From positions 62,001 to 126,000 of the forward strand of contig NZ_JAHCTA010000009.1 of assembly GCF_018474025.1 (NCBI RefSeq): DNA of 64,000 bases. Direction: 5' to 3'. Under the pieces are notes generated by a model that was not told the DNA's origin, did not search any database, and worked only from the letters and a program-made list of their open reading frames with translations. The translations under genes were made by a program, and so were the position numbers. The stretch is from Alteromonas oceanisediminis (GTDB lineage: Bacteria > Pseudomonadota > Gammaproteobacteria > Enterobacterales > Alteromonadaceae). Shown piece after piece: positions 8,414-17,529 of the stretch; the stretch's first letter is position 1; each line of letters opens with the position of its first letter.

Positions 8414-10444
8414 GTGCAATCCACCATTGAAGAGCAACAACAGCCACTACCTCAATTTTCAAGCATTAAACCGAAAGACATTAAGCCTGCTGTCGAACAG
8501 TTGATCAAAGAGGCGAAGCAACTGATTGAAACGGTAGTCAGCCATGGTGACTTCAGCTACGCGTCATTGGTCGAGCGACTGGAAGCTCAGGATGATCGCC
8601 TGAATCGTTACTGGTCGCCAATTTCTCATATGAATTCAGTTGTCAGTAGCGATGAGCTGAGAACGGCGCACGACGCTTGCTTGCCACTAATTTCAGAGTA
8701 CGGCACTTGGGTGGGGCAGCATGAAGGGCTGTACAAAGCCTTTATAACGCTGCAGCAAAGCGACGAGTATCAAACATTGTCGGCAGCACAGAAGGCAAAT
8801 GTTGATAACACGGTAAGAGATTTTACATTATCCGGTGTTGGGCTGAGCACAGAAAACAAGCAACGTTATGCTGAAATTCAGGCCTCCTTATCTGAACTCT
8901 CATCCAGTTTCAGCAACAGTGTGCTAGATGCAACGATGGCATGGACTAAATTAGTTGAGCACGAAGATGAATTGGTTGGCTTACCCGAGTCTGCGATTGC
9001 TGCCGCCAAGCAGGCCGCCACTCGCAAGTCGAAAAAAGGTTGGTTGTTTACGCTCGACATTCCCAGTTACCTGCCGGTTATGCTGTATTCTGAAAATCCG
9101 GCATTGCGCGAAGAAATGTACCGCGCGTTTTCAACGCGGGCGTCAGACCAAGGGCCAAATGCAGGTGAGTTTGATAACTCGCAACGTATTCAAGATATTT
9201 TATCGTTGCGTCAGCAATCTGCTGAATTGCTTGGGTTTGAAAACTACGCTGCGCTTTCGCTGGCGACTAAAATGGCTGATACGCCTCAGCAGGTCCTTGA
9301 TTTTTTAAATGACTTAGCCACCCAATCGAAACCTCAGGCTGAGCGCGATCTTGCCGATGTGAAAGCGTTTGCCAAAGCAGAGTATGGCGAGGAAAAGCTT
9401 AATGCGTGGGATATCGGCTTTTACAGTGAAAAATTGAAGCAGCAGCGATATGCGATTTCTGACGAGCAGTTGCGGCCCTATTTCCCAGAAGACAAGGTTG
9501 TTTCAGGCCTGTTTAGCGTAGTATCAAGATTATTCGGGGTGCGTATCACGCCTCGCGACGGTATTGACTGTTGGCATGATGACGTCAGCTTTTATGACAT
9601 CGTTGATAAAGATGGCACTGTGCGTGGCAGTTTTTATTTTGACCTCTATGCGCGCGAAGGCAAGCGCGGCGGCGCCTGGATGGCCGATTGTCGGGTAAGG
9701 CGTGTGACTGCCAACGGACTTCAGACACCAGTGGCATACCTAACCTGTAACTTTAACGGGCCGGTTGGCGATAAGCCGGCGTTGTTCACCCACAACGAAG
9801 TGGTGACCTTATTTCACGAATTTGGTCACGGCATTCATCACATGCTGACTAAAATCGATGTGGCAGGTGTCTCTGGCATCAATGGCGTGGCATGGGACGC
9901 TGTTGAACTGCCCAGTCAGTTTTTAGAAAACTGGTGTTGGGAAAAAGAAGCGCTTGCGCTGATTTCAGGCCACTATCAAACCGGCGAGTCGCTGCCCAAA
10001 GATTTATTGGATAAGATGCTGCGTGCGAGGAATTTCCAGTCAGCGATGCAAATGGTGCGTCAACTGGAGTTCAGTTTATTTGATATGGCAATCCATCAAG
10101 GTCAGGGTAATGTGGATGTGCAGGCTGTTTTAGACGACGTGCGTGCGCAGGTCGCCGTGGTTCAGCCACCCTCGTTTAATCGGTTCCAACATAGTTTTTC
10201 TCACATTTTCGCAGGCGGTTACGCAGCCGGTTATTATTCGTATAAATGGGCGGAAGTGCTTTCTGCAGATGCGTTTAGCCGGTTCGAGGAAGAGGGTATC
10301 TTTAACCCTAAGACCGGGGCGGATTTTCTGCATCATGTGCTAGAAATGGGGGGCAGCCGAAAACCGATAGAGTGCTTTACTGCCTTTCGTGGCAGAGAGC
10401 CTGATGTCGCGGCATTGCTGCGCCACAGTGGGATTGCTGCGTGA
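8414..10444 (+). CDS. prlC: Oligopeptidase A (M3 family zinc peptidase)
   Basis: Cytoplasmic metallopeptidase that degrades short peptides, including cleaved signal peptides. The zinc site HEFGHGIHH lies at about residue 465, inside the conserved ALFTHNEVVTLFHEFGH region, and the whole chain aligns with E. coli PrlC. A GTG start at 8414 gives 676 aa against 680 in E. coli. The open frame runs back to 8237, but the extra 59 residues have no counterpart in the family and overlap the divergent promoter region, so I reject that start. The ribosome site before 8414 is weak (GCAAGCGAG). The gene overlaps the next one by 4 nt (GTGA). Confidence 0.93.
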   Translation: MQSTIEEQQQPLPQFSSIKPKDIKPAVEQLIKEAKQLIETVVSHGDFSYASLVERLEAQDDRLNRYWSPISHMNSVVSSDELRTAHDACLPLISEYGTWVGQHEGLYKAFITLQQSDEYQTLSAAQKANVDNTVRDFTLSGVGLSTENKQRYAEIQASLSELSSSFSNSVLDATMAWTKLVEHEDELVGLPESAIAAAKQAATRKSKKGWLFTLDIPSYLPVMLYSENPALREEMYRAFSTRASDQGPNAGEFDNSQRIQDILSLRQQSAELLGFENYAALSLATKMADTPQQVLDFLNDLATQSKPQAERDLADVKAFAKAEYGEEKLNAWDIGFYSEKLKQQRYAISDEQLRPYFPEDKVVSGLFSVVSRLFGVRITPRDGIDCWHDDVSFYDIVDKDGTVRGSFYFDLYAREGKRGGAWMADCRVRRVTANGLQTPVAYLTCNFNGPVGDKPALFTHNEVVTLFHEFGHGIHHMLTKIDVAGVSGINGVAWDAVELPSQFLENWCWEKEALALISGHYQTGESLPKDLLDKMLRARNFQSAMQMVRQLEFSLFDMAIHQGQGNVDVQAVLDDVRAQVAVVQPPSFNRFQHSFSHIFAGGYAAGYYSYKWAEVLSADAFSRFEEEGIFNPKTGADFLHHVLEMGGSRKPIECFTAFRGREPDVAALLRHSGIAA

Positions 10445-11133
10445 GCACGCCTGAACCCTTCGAGCGCATTTTAGCTCGCGCAATCGAGCGGAAAGGCGGA
10501 GAGCGTCAACTGAAGGCGTTAATCGGCGAACCATTGAATGCTGAGGCGATCAGCCAAATCGGCGACGATCGCTTTTTAGCTGAATTTACCAAAAAAGTGT
10601 TTCAGTCGGGTTTCGTATGGCGTGTCGTTCGTCAAAAATGGCCTGAGTTTGAAGCGTTATTCTTTGGCTTTGATGTTGAAAAAGTATTGTTGATGCCGGA
10701 TGAAATGCTGGAACGAAAAGCGGCAGATCCGCGCATCATCCGAAACTACAACAAAGTGAAAACAATTCGTGATAACGCGTTAATGATAGCTGACGTGCAG
10801 CGCTCACACGGCAGTTTCGCGTCATTTGTTGCGCAATGGCCAGCGCACGACATTATCGGCCTCTGGGATTATCTGAAGAAACACGGCGCACGCTTGGGGG
10901 GAAACACGGGGCCTTATGCTTTACGTTTTTTGGGTAAAGACACGTTTTTACTGAGTAAGGATGTTGAGGATTACTTTACTCAACATCAATTGATTGAGGG
11001 CTCAGCGCGGTCTAAACGTAGTTTGAACGCAATTAACCAAACGTTCTTAGATTGGCAGGCGCAAAGTGGCTGGAGTTTGCAAGGGCTCAGTCAACTTGTT
11101 GCTTACAGCTGCGGCGACAATCACATCAATTAA
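10441..11133 (+). CDS. DNA-3-methyladenine glycosylase I-like protein
   Basis: 230 aa from a GTG start overlapping the prlC stop (GTGA), so the two are translationally coupled. The sequence follows the adenine-glycosylase (Tag) family pattern: F/W-rich N-terminal half with FTKKVFQSGFVWRVV and KWPEFEALF, then IIRNYNKVKTIRDNA, and LGGNTGPYALRFLGKD in the C-terminal half. The family removes alkylated bases. Compared with classical E. coli Tag the N-terminus differs, and I do not see the same zinc-binding Cys/His set, so it is a Tag-like branch whose substrate is not certain. Confidence 0.75.
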   Translation: MSTPEPFERILARAIERKGGERQLKALIGEPLNAEAISQIGDDRFLAEFTKKVFQSGFVWRVVRQKWPEFEALFFGFDVEKVLLMPDEMLERKAADPRIIRNYNKVKTIRDNALMIADVQRSHGSFASFVAQWPAHDIIGLWDYLKKHGARLGGNTGPYALRFLGKDTFLLSKDVEDYFTQHQLIEGSARSKRSLNAINQTFLDWQAQSGWSLQGLSQLVAYSCGDNHIN

Positions 11134-11211
11134 GCCTGTCGTTCAGATTACGTTTTCGCTAAACTCTGTGGTAATTCGTTACGCCAACTCCACGCATAAG
11201 GCAGCATTGCA

Positions 11212-11997
11212 ATGACTGAGCAACAATCCACCACCTCGCCCAGCAACGCGACCGATAGTCAGCAAACCCATTTCGGGTTTAAGCAGGTTGATGCCGATAA
11301 AAAAGCGAGCATGGTGGCGGGCGTGTTTGACTCCGTGGCCGCAAAATATGATGTCATGAATGACCTGATGTCTATGGGGATCCACCGTGTCTGGAAGCGC
11401 TTCACTATTGATTGTAGCGGCGTGCGTAGCGGTCAACGCGTTTTGGATCTGGCTGGCGGCACCGGTGATTTAGCCGCTAAGTTTTCGCGGCTTGTGGGCG
11501 ACTCTGGTCAGGTTGTTTTGGCGGATATCAATCGGTCTATGCTGAGAGTCGGGCGAGATAAATTACGTAATCAAGGCATATTCGGCAATATTGACTATGT
11601 ACAAGCCAACGCTGAAGCGTTGCCCTTTCCAGACAACTATTTCGATGCCATCACCATCGCTTTCGGGTTACGTAATGTCACTGATAAAGATGCGGCGCTA
11701 GCCTCTATGTATCGAGTGTTAAAGCCGGGCGGGCGATTACTGGTGTTGGAGTTTTCCAAACCAACGCAGGATTGGTTGAGTAAAGTGTATGACATGTACT
11801 CATTCCACGTACTACCTCGCATGGGCGAGCTGGTCGCGAACGATGCTGAAAGCTATCAGTATCTTGCTGAATCAATTCGCATGCACCCCGATCAAGATAC
11901 ATTAAAAGGCATGATGGATAATGCCGGTTTTGAGCGTACCGAATATTTCAACTTGACCGGCGGCATTGTGGCTCTGCATCGTGGGTTTAAGTTTTAA
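11212..11997 (+). CDS. ubiE: Ubiquinone/menaquinone C-methyltransferase
   Basis: SAM-dependent methyltransferase of ubiquinone (and, where present, menaquinone) synthesis. Motif [16 protein letters not shown], the UbiE signatures [17 protein letters not shown] and [14 protein letters not shown], and C-terminal [14 protein letters not shown] are all present; 261 aa, family length about 250. The first 20 residues are a variable, Ser/Thr/Gln-rich tail. It heads the ubiE-ubiJ-ubiB operon; its last base is also the first base of ubiJ (TAATG). Confidence 0.95.
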   Translation: MTEQQSTTSPSNATDSQQTHFGFKQVDADKKASMVAGVFDSVAAKYDVMNDLMSMGIHRVWKRFTIDCSGVRSGQRVLDLAGGTGDLAAKFSRLVGDSGQVVLADINRSMLRVGRDKLRNQGIFGNIDYVQANAEALPFPDNYFDAITIAFGLRNVTDKDAALASMYRVLKPGGRLLVLEFSKPTQDWLSKVYDMYSFHVLPRMGELVANDAESYQYLAESIRMHPDQDTLKGMMDNAGFERTEYFNLTGGIVALHRGFKF

Positions 11998-12626
11998 TGC
12001 CAACCGCGCAACTCGTATTGGGCGCCGTTGAGCCGGTTATAAATCGCGCTTTAGCGCTTGATCCTCAAACGCGCGAGCGTATGGCCAAACTGCACGGAAA
12101 GCGCTTGATCATTTGGTTGGAAGAATCGCCTTGGCCGATTGAACTGGCCTTCGAACACACGGTGTCGCTACACCAATATATGTCTACCTGGGAGCACGCG
12201 AACGCGTGTGACAACGGGCAGGAGTGTCGCCTGAAGTTAGCGCTCAGTATTTTGCCTACGCTGCAAGATAGCCGTCAAATTACTCGCTTAATCCGCGAAG
12301 GCAAGCTCGATTTAGAGGGTGATATTCACATTGCTCAGCATGCCAGCGCGCTGTTTCAACAGCTAAGCATCGATTGGGAAGAGGTTTTATCAACGTATGT
12401 GGGTGATGTCGCTGCCCATCACGTGGTGCGTAGTGTCAAAACAGCCAAGCAGGTGCTCAAAAATCAACATGAAAACGCGCTACAAACGCTGGGTACGGCC
12501 TTGATTGATGAAAAAAAGCTTGCGGCGCACAAACTGCAAGTGATGCATTTTAGCGATCAGGTCAGTGATACGCGCAATGCTGTTGAACGTCTGGCAGCGC
12601 GTGTAGCCCAATTGGATGGGCGTTAG
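11997..12626 (+). CDS. ubiJ: Ubiquinone biosynthesis accessory factor UbiJ
   Basis: 209 aa SCP2-domain protein, formerly YigP, that binds lipid precursors in the ubiquinone-synthesis complex of E. coli. The SCP2-like part covers about residues 15-115; the C-terminal third is charged and helical and suggests a coiled coil. The ATG overlaps the ubiE stop, and the stop at 12624-12626 lies 4 bp before the ubiB ATG. Sequence conservation of this family is low, so the call rests strongly on position between ubiE and ubiB. Confidence 0.85.
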   Translation: MPTAQLVLGAVEPVINRALALDPQTRERMAKLHGKRLIIWLEESPWPIELAFEHTVSLHQYMSTWEHANACDNGQECRLKLALSILPTLQDSRQITRLIREGKLDLEGDIHIAQHASALFQQLSIDWEEVLSTYVGDVAAHHVVRSVKTAKQVLKNQHENALQTLGTALIDEKKLAAHKLQVMHFSDQVSDTRNAVERLAARVAQLDGR

Positions 12627-12630
12627 GACG

Positions 12631-14268
12631 ATGCGGCTGTTTAGGCTTTATAAAATCAATCGAGTTTTGTTAGAGCACGGTTTAGATGACCAGATCCCTA
12701 AGCGTTTTATGCCATGGTATGCGCGCGCCATGCGACATTGTTTGTTTTGGCTGCGAAACAAGCACGCCGGAGAACCCGCCGGAAAGCGAATTCGATTAGC
12801 GCTTCAGGCACTTGGCCCCGTGTTCATCAAGTTTGGTCAGATGATGTCTACGCGGCGAGATCTATTGCCTCCCGATATCGCTGACGAGCTCGCCTACCTG
12901 CAAGACAAAGTCCCGCCTTTCGATACGGATCTCGCCCAACAGATCATCAAAGACGCGTTGGGTTTACGTCATCTGGAAGAACTATTCAGCGAGTTCGATC
13001 CCATTCCTTTAGCGTCAGCGTCTATTGCTCAGGTGCACAGTGCGCGGCTGCGCCTTGATGAGACTGCTGTAGTGATAAAAGTACTTCGGCCGGACATCGC
13101 TGAGACCATTCAAGCTGACATTGATTTGCTCCAGAGCTTCGCGCACGTGTTGCAAAAGTGGTTGCCTGATGGCAAGCGTTTACGCCCGGTTGAAGTGGTC
13201 GGTGAATATCGCAAGACCATTGTAGATGAACTGGATTTACTCCGCGAAGCCGCGAATGGGATCCAGCTCAAACGCAATTTCGATGGTTCGCCTGCCTTGT
13301 ATGTTCCGCATATTTACAGTGATCATTGTCGCACTAATGTGTTGGTGATGGAGCGCATCTACGGTATACCCATCGCCAATGTCGAGGCACTACGCGCACA
13401 GAATACCGATTTTAAAGTGCTTGCCGAACGCGGCGTAGAAGTCTTTTTTACCCAAGTCTTCAGAGACAGCTTTTTCCACGCTGACATGCATCCTGGCAAT
13501 ATATTTGTCGCGACAGAGAACCCTGCAGATCCGAGGTACATAGCGATCGATTTTGGCATTGTTGGCACGCTTAACCGTGAGGATAAACGTTATCTGGCGG
13601 AAAACTTTATCGCCTTTTTCAATCGTGATTATCGCAAGGTCGCGCAGTTGCATGCTGATTCTGGCTGGGTGCCCAGTGATACCAATATTGATGAATTCGA
13701 GATGGCCATCCGCACGGTCTGTGAGCCCATTTTTCAAAAACCATTGGCGGATATTTCTTTTGGCAATGTGTTATTGCAACTGTTTAGCACCGCTCGGCGC
13801 TTTAACATGACGGTGCAGCCTCAACTTGTTTTGCTGCAAAAAACCTTGCTGTATGTCGAAGGATTGGGACGCCAATTGTATCCTCAGTTAGATTTATGGA
13901 AAACGGCCAAGCCATTTTTGGAGAATTGGATGAAGGAACAAATAGGTTTTACGGCAATGTTTAAAAAAGTGAAACAGAACCTGCCGTTTTGGTCTGAAAA
14001 ACTCCCTGAAATGCCTGATCTCATTCACGATAGCCTGTACCAGTTGCGTCGCCTGCCAGAAATGCAGCAACGTCAATTTGAGCAACAAGTACAGCTTCAG
14101 CACAAACAGAATAAAGCGGTGCTGATGACATCGGTCGGCGCAACCATGTTCGTGCTATCGGCACTGATGCCATTGAGCACAACACATTGGTGGCCTTCCG
14201 CCGTACTAGCCATTTTAGGTGTAAGCGCGTGGGTTTATGCGTATTTTCAAGCAAAATCAAAGTGGTAA
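12631..14268 (+). CDS. ubiB: Ubiquinone biosynthesis protein UbiB (atypical kinase/ATPase)
   Basis: 545 aa member of the ABC1/COQ8 family that supports ubiquinone synthesis at the membrane. The KxGQ motif ([14 protein letters not shown]), the Ala-rich loop ASASIAQVH, the [16 protein letters not shown] catalytic stretch, DFGIVGTL and two hydrophobic segments at the C-terminus (about residues 495-540) all match. ATG 12631 is chosen because TTAGGA precedes it and [11 protein letters not shown] aligns with E. coli UbiB; an upstream start at 12616 would overlap ubiJ. Unlike E. coli, no tat genes follow. Confidence 0.94.
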   Translation: MRLFRLYKINRVLLEHGLDDQIPKRFMPWYARAMRHCLFWLRNKHAGEPAGKRIRLALQALGPVFIKFGQMMSTRRDLLPPDIADELAYLQDKVPPFDTDLAQQIIKDALGLRHLEELFSEFDPIPLASASIAQVHSARLRLDETAVVIKVLRPDIAETIQADIDLLQSFAHVLQKWLPDGKRLRPVEVVGEYRKTIVDELDLLREAANGIQLKRNFDGSPALYVPHIYSDHCRTNVLVMERIYGIPIANVEALRAQNTDFKVLAERGVEVFFTQVFRDSFFHADMHPGNIFVATENPADPRYIAIDFGIVGTLNREDKRYLAENFIAFFNRDYRKVAQLHADSGWVPSDTNIDEFEMAIRTVCEPIFQKPLADISFGNVLLQLFSTARRFNMTVQPQLVLLQKTLLYVEGLGRQLYPQLDLWKTAKPFLENWMKEQIGFTAMFKKVKQNLPFWSEKLPEMPDLIHDSLYQLRRLPEMQQRQFEQQVQLQHKQNKAVLMTSVGATMFVLSALMPLSTTHWWPSAVLAILGVSAWVYAYFQAKSKW

Positions 14269-14549
14269 TGTGCATTGAATGCAGAGTTCAATTGTGACGC
14301 TTTGATGATCTTTTCTGTTTAGATCGCGAATTGTTGTAGCTTATTGAATATTTGGTGGTATAGTAAACGCGTCTTTGATAGACGTGTGTATAGAGTTAGA
14401 ACTGCAAGTGATATTAAACCTCTCAAGTTACTTAGTGATTTGCTGTAAGACGTTTTCCATTTCGTACGTGTTGACCCTCCATATAAGCAAGTTCATCGAA
14501 GATATAACACGCGCTTTTTTGCGCAGAAACAATTTATTTGAGGTTTTAC
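14269..14549 (+). promoter_or_regulatory. Promoter and long leader region of the cold-shock gene
   Basis: The 281 bp upstream of the csp gene hold no convincing gene. A TATAGT at 14359-14364 is a possible -10 element, which would give a leader of about 180 nt. Long structured leaders are typical of cspA-type mRNAs and control their cold-dependent translation. GCGTCTTTGATAGACGT near 14369-14385 could form a small hairpin. Function is inferred from position. Confidence 0.35.
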
Positions 14550-14759
14550 ATGTCTAAAGTTACAGGCACCGTTAAATGGTTTAACGCTGACAAAGGTTAT
14601 GGTTTTCTAACACAAGATAACGGTGGAAAAGACGTATTTGTACACTTCCGCGCAATCGTTGCAGAAGGTTACAAAACACTTCCAGAAGGTCAAAAAGTTC
14701 AGTTCGACGTTGAAGAAGGTCAAAAAGGTCTTCAAGCAGCCAACGTAGAAACGCTCTAA
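14550..14759 (+). CDS. Cold-shock protein, CspA family
   Basis: 69 aa single-domain nucleic-acid-binding protein. Both RNA-binding motifs are present: KGYGFL (RNP1) and VFVHF (RNP2), after the typical start [15 protein letters not shown]. The start at 14550 follows TTGAGG; starting at 14538 would add four residues not found in the family. It acts as an RNA chaperone. It stands alone with its own leader and a hairpin just after the stop. Confidence 0.93.
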   Translation: MSKVTGTVKWFNADKGYGFLTQDNGGKDVFVHFRAIVAEGYKTLPEGQKVQFDVEEGQKGLQAANVETL

Positions 14760-14770
14760 TTGCGCTTCAT

Positions 14771-14812
14771 AGTGATGGCCGCTTGGCCATCACTGTTATT
14801 CCCTTATTTTTT
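14771..14812 (+). terminator. Intrinsic terminator after the cold-shock gene
   Basis: AGTGATGGCC and GGCCATCACT form a perfect 10-bp stem with a GCTT loop (14771-14794), followed by a T-rich but interrupted stretch (GTTATTCCCTTATTTTTT). Confidence 0.75.
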
Positions 14813-15033
14813 ATCCCCTAACTTTTTCTTTTCAGTTTTTTCTCAATACGCTGCTGTGGTTACCGTAAAACGCACGGATTAATCTCATTTACGTGGTTTG
14901 TTGTCTGTTCTCGCAAACGTTACTGCTCTCAATAAAGACACTCATTGACTCTCTGTTGATCTGCGTCCATAGGCGAAGTATTCCCTTACTGGTATGATTG
15001 GCGCCTGATGACCACGCTATGTGAGAGATTTTT

Positions 15034-16215
15034 ATGTCTGAACCTATCGCAATCTGGGACGACCTGCTACTGCTAGACGGGCAACTCAATGAAGACGAGC
15101 GCATGGTGCGCGACAGTGCTCACGATTTCTGTCAAGCTGAACTCATGCCGAATGTGTTGTTGGCGAACCGCCATGGCGAGTTCAATCCGAAGATCATGCG
15201 CGCATTTGGTGAAGCCGGGCTGCTCGGTTCAACGATTGATGGATTTGGTTGTGCGGGAGTCAATTACGTCAGCTATGGATTGATCGCCCGTGAGGTGGAG
15301 CGGGTGGATAGTGGCTATCGCAGTGCGATGAGCGTGCAATCATCACTGGTTATGCATCCGATTAATGCTTTCGGGTCACATGCCCAAAAAGAAAAATTTC
15401 TACCAAAGCTTGCTACTGGCGAATGGATTGGGTGTTTCGGTTTAACGGAGCCCGATGCGGGCTCAGATCCCGCAGCCATGCGTTCGTGTGCAGAAAAAGT
15501 TGACGGCGGCTATCGATTACGTGGCAGCAAAATGTGGATCACCAATTCTCCTATCGCCGATGTGTTTGTTGTTTGGGCTAAAAACAATGCACAGAACGGA
15601 CAAATCTGTGGTTTTATCTTAGAAAGAGACATGCAAGGGCTTAGCACACCAGAGATCCAGGGTAAGTTATCGCTCAAAGCCTCGATGACCGGCGAGATTG
15701 TGATGAACAATGTCTTTGTTCCTGATGAAAACATGTTACCGGAAGTGCGCGGCCTCAAAGGACCATTCAGTTGCCTAAATATGGCACGATACGGCATTTC
15801 GTGGGGCGCGTTAGGAGCGGCTGAATTTTGCTGGCATGCAGCCCGTCAGTATGGCCTTGACCGGCACCAGTTCGGTAAACCACTTGCCCAGACGCAGTTG
15901 TTTCAGACCAAGTTAGCCAATATGCAAACCGAAATAACGTTGGGTTTACAGGCGTCGCTGCGCGTCGGCCAACTGATCGACTCTCGTCAGTTTGATCCTG
16001 CAATGATTTCGCTAGTCAAACGCAATAACTGCGGCAAAGCGTTGGACATCGCAAGAGCCTCGCGCGACATGCACGGCGGCAACGGCATCGCCGACGAATT
16101 TCACATCATGCGACACATGATTAATCTGGAAACGGTCAACACCTATGAAGGAACCTATGATGTGCACGGCTTGATCCTCGGCAGAGCACAAACGGGATTG
16201 CAGGCGTTTTTTTGA
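15034..16215 (+). CDS. gcdH: Glutaryl-CoA dehydrogenase
   Basis: 393 aa acyl-CoA dehydrogenase family flavoprotein; this branch converts glutaryl-CoA to crotonyl-CoA in lysine/tryptophan breakdown. Visible are the FAD/substrate motif [49 protein letters not shown], and the catalytic Glu in [17 protein letters not shown]. The match to GcdH rather than general acyl-CoA dehydrogenases rests on [12 protein letters not shown] and the [10 protein letters not shown] segment. No usual partner (CoA-transferase or LysR regulator) is adjacent; the accessory island begins right after its stop. Confidence 0.88.
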   Translation: MSEPIAIWDDLLLLDGQLNEDERMVRDSAHDFCQAELMPNVLLANRHGEFNPKIMRAFGEAGLLGSTIDGFGCAGVNYVSYGLIAREVERVDSGYRSAMSVQSSLVMHPINAFGSHAQKEKFLPKLATGEWIGCFGLTEPDAGSDPAAMRSCAEKVDGGYRLRGSKMWITNSPIADVFVVWAKNNAQNGQICGFILERDMQGLSTPEIQGKLSLKASMTGEIVMNNVFVPDENMLPEVRGLKGPFSCLNMARYGISWGALGAAEFCWHAARQYGLDRHQFGKPLAQTQLFQTKLANMQTEITLGLQASLRVGQLIDSRQFDPAMISLVKRNNCGKALDIARASRDMHGGNGIADEFHIMRHMINLETVNTYEGTYDVHGLILGRAQTGLQAFF

Positions 16216-16259
16216 AATTTCGAAAGGACGCTACCACCGTCAGTGTTGAACCGCCCTAA

Positions 16260-16595
16260 TCTGCCTTCACCAACCTCACCTCAGAAACGGTGTTTTCATC
16301 ACTCCGCTTTCCGCAAATACTACTATCTGTACTCTCGAAAATTAGTTCGACTGCAGAATTATGTTGTTTGGCAGGATAAATTTGCTGCAGTAAACTGGCG
16401 GTTGAGGGACTATCAGCATTGCCTAATGAATGCCACGGCAAATTCTTCAGAGCTGATGCTTTCAAATATGTAGTTGGTCATGAGTTGGGTCATGTGACTG
16501 AGTTGAATACAAGAATTTTCGATAAGCGCGGAAGAGAAGCTGCGGAAAGCAATGCAGACATTTTTTACGTACAACTTTTCAAAAATGGAGAATAA
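16260..16595 (+). pseudogene. Remnant of a HELGH zinc-metallopeptidase (toxin-tip-like)
   Basis: In one frame this stretch reads as a protein tail containing VVGHELGHVTELN, with the zinc motif HELGH at 16479-16493, then RGREAAESNADIFYVQLF and a stop at 16593-16595. In-frame stops at 16377-16379 and just before 16260, and the lack of any start or upstream domain, mark it as a decayed fragment. The lipoprotein gene begins one base after its stop, the arrangement expected of a toxin tip and its immunity gene. Assignment as an RHS toxin tip is an inference from the RHS remnants further on. Confidence 0.55.
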
Positions 16596-16596
16596 C

Positions 16597-17130
16597 GTGA
16601 AAGTTCTTCTAATTTTGACCCTGTGCATCCTCAATGGTTGTGCTGTGAGTTCGAATACTACGATTGAATACATGCAAATTTTTTCAGAAAACAGGTCTAT
16701 GAGCGGTATCGAGAATAATAAAAATATTGGAATAGGTGACTATTTTGGAGAGGAATTGTTTGAAAGAACTAGAGCTGATATTTCCATTTTAAGCAACGGA
16801 GAGATCCATACTAAAGTAGGAAGCGACACCTTTCAGGGAAGAGGGAAGGTATTGCAGTGTGAAGGATACAAAAATCAATGCCTCGATATTGATACTTTTA
16901 AATTTATGATTAGGAAAAACTACGATTTCAGCACCAGTGCGAAATGGTCGTGGGGTGACTATCAATATGATGCAGTTGAAGTGATAGGGGTCAGTAAAGA
17001 AGACCTATCCTACTCGATCCAGTTTTCAGTTTCTAAAAAGAGAGGGCTTCTTTACTTCATCATTGCAGGGGAAGACTATTCAGCTATCTATGTTCTCGCA
17101 TCTCCGAAAGGCTTTTGGGCAGAGCCGTAA
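16597..17130 (+). CDS. Small lipoprotein, possible immunity protein
   Basis: 177 aa from a GTG start with GGAG six bases upstream. It begins with a lipoprotein signal (MKVLLILTLCILNGC, lipobox LNGC, Cys15), followed by a mainly beta, charged domain with no family I recognise; two internal cysteines (CEGYKNQC) may pair. An AT-rich gene unlike its neighbours. It lies immediately behind the HELGH peptidase remnant, so a periplasmic immunity role is plausible but unproven. A longer frame from 16552 lacks the clean signal sequence at its start. Confidence 0.6.
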   Translation: MKVLLILTLCILNGCAVSSNTTIEYMQIFSENRSMSGIENNKNIGIGDYFGEELFERTRADISILSNGEIHTKVGSDTFQGRGKVLQCEGYKNQCLDIDTFKFMIRKNYDFSTSAKWSWGDYQYDAVEVIGVSKEDLSYSIQFSVSKKRGLLYFIIAGEDYSAIYVLASPKGFWAEP

Positions 17131-17221
17131 AGAGCTTAAGTTGCAAAATGGGTAGGTCAAGAAAATCCACATAATTATGTTCGAGTAAAACACAAAGGAT
17201 AAGTAACACAGGTCCGAGCCA

Positions 17222-17529
17222 GCGCGCCGGCCACCTTTGCGTTTAACACCCGCGGGTTGCTGGCCAGTGAGACGGTGAGCGGGCACAGCCGCACGTACAC
17301 TTACGACACGGCAGCACGGGTAACCGGCACAACCGTGACGATGGGCAGTGCAAGCTATGTTACGTCACACACGTATGACGCTGCTACGGGCACGCTAACG
17401 TCGATGACCTATCCGACGGCGAGCGGTCACAGTCATGGCCTGACTGTGGAGTATCGGTATAACCCGCGCGGCTATTTGACTCACGAACAAAACGCGGCAA
17501 GCAAGTATGTGTACCGTGAAGTCACCGCG
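17222..17529 (+). repeat. RHS core repeat, copy 1
   Basis: 308 bp nearly identical, without gaps, to 20630-20937; only a handful of substitutions are visible (for example CGGGTTGCTG against CGGACTTTTG). It encodes the same stretch of RHS core in both places (APATF to YREVTA). Confidence 0.9.
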
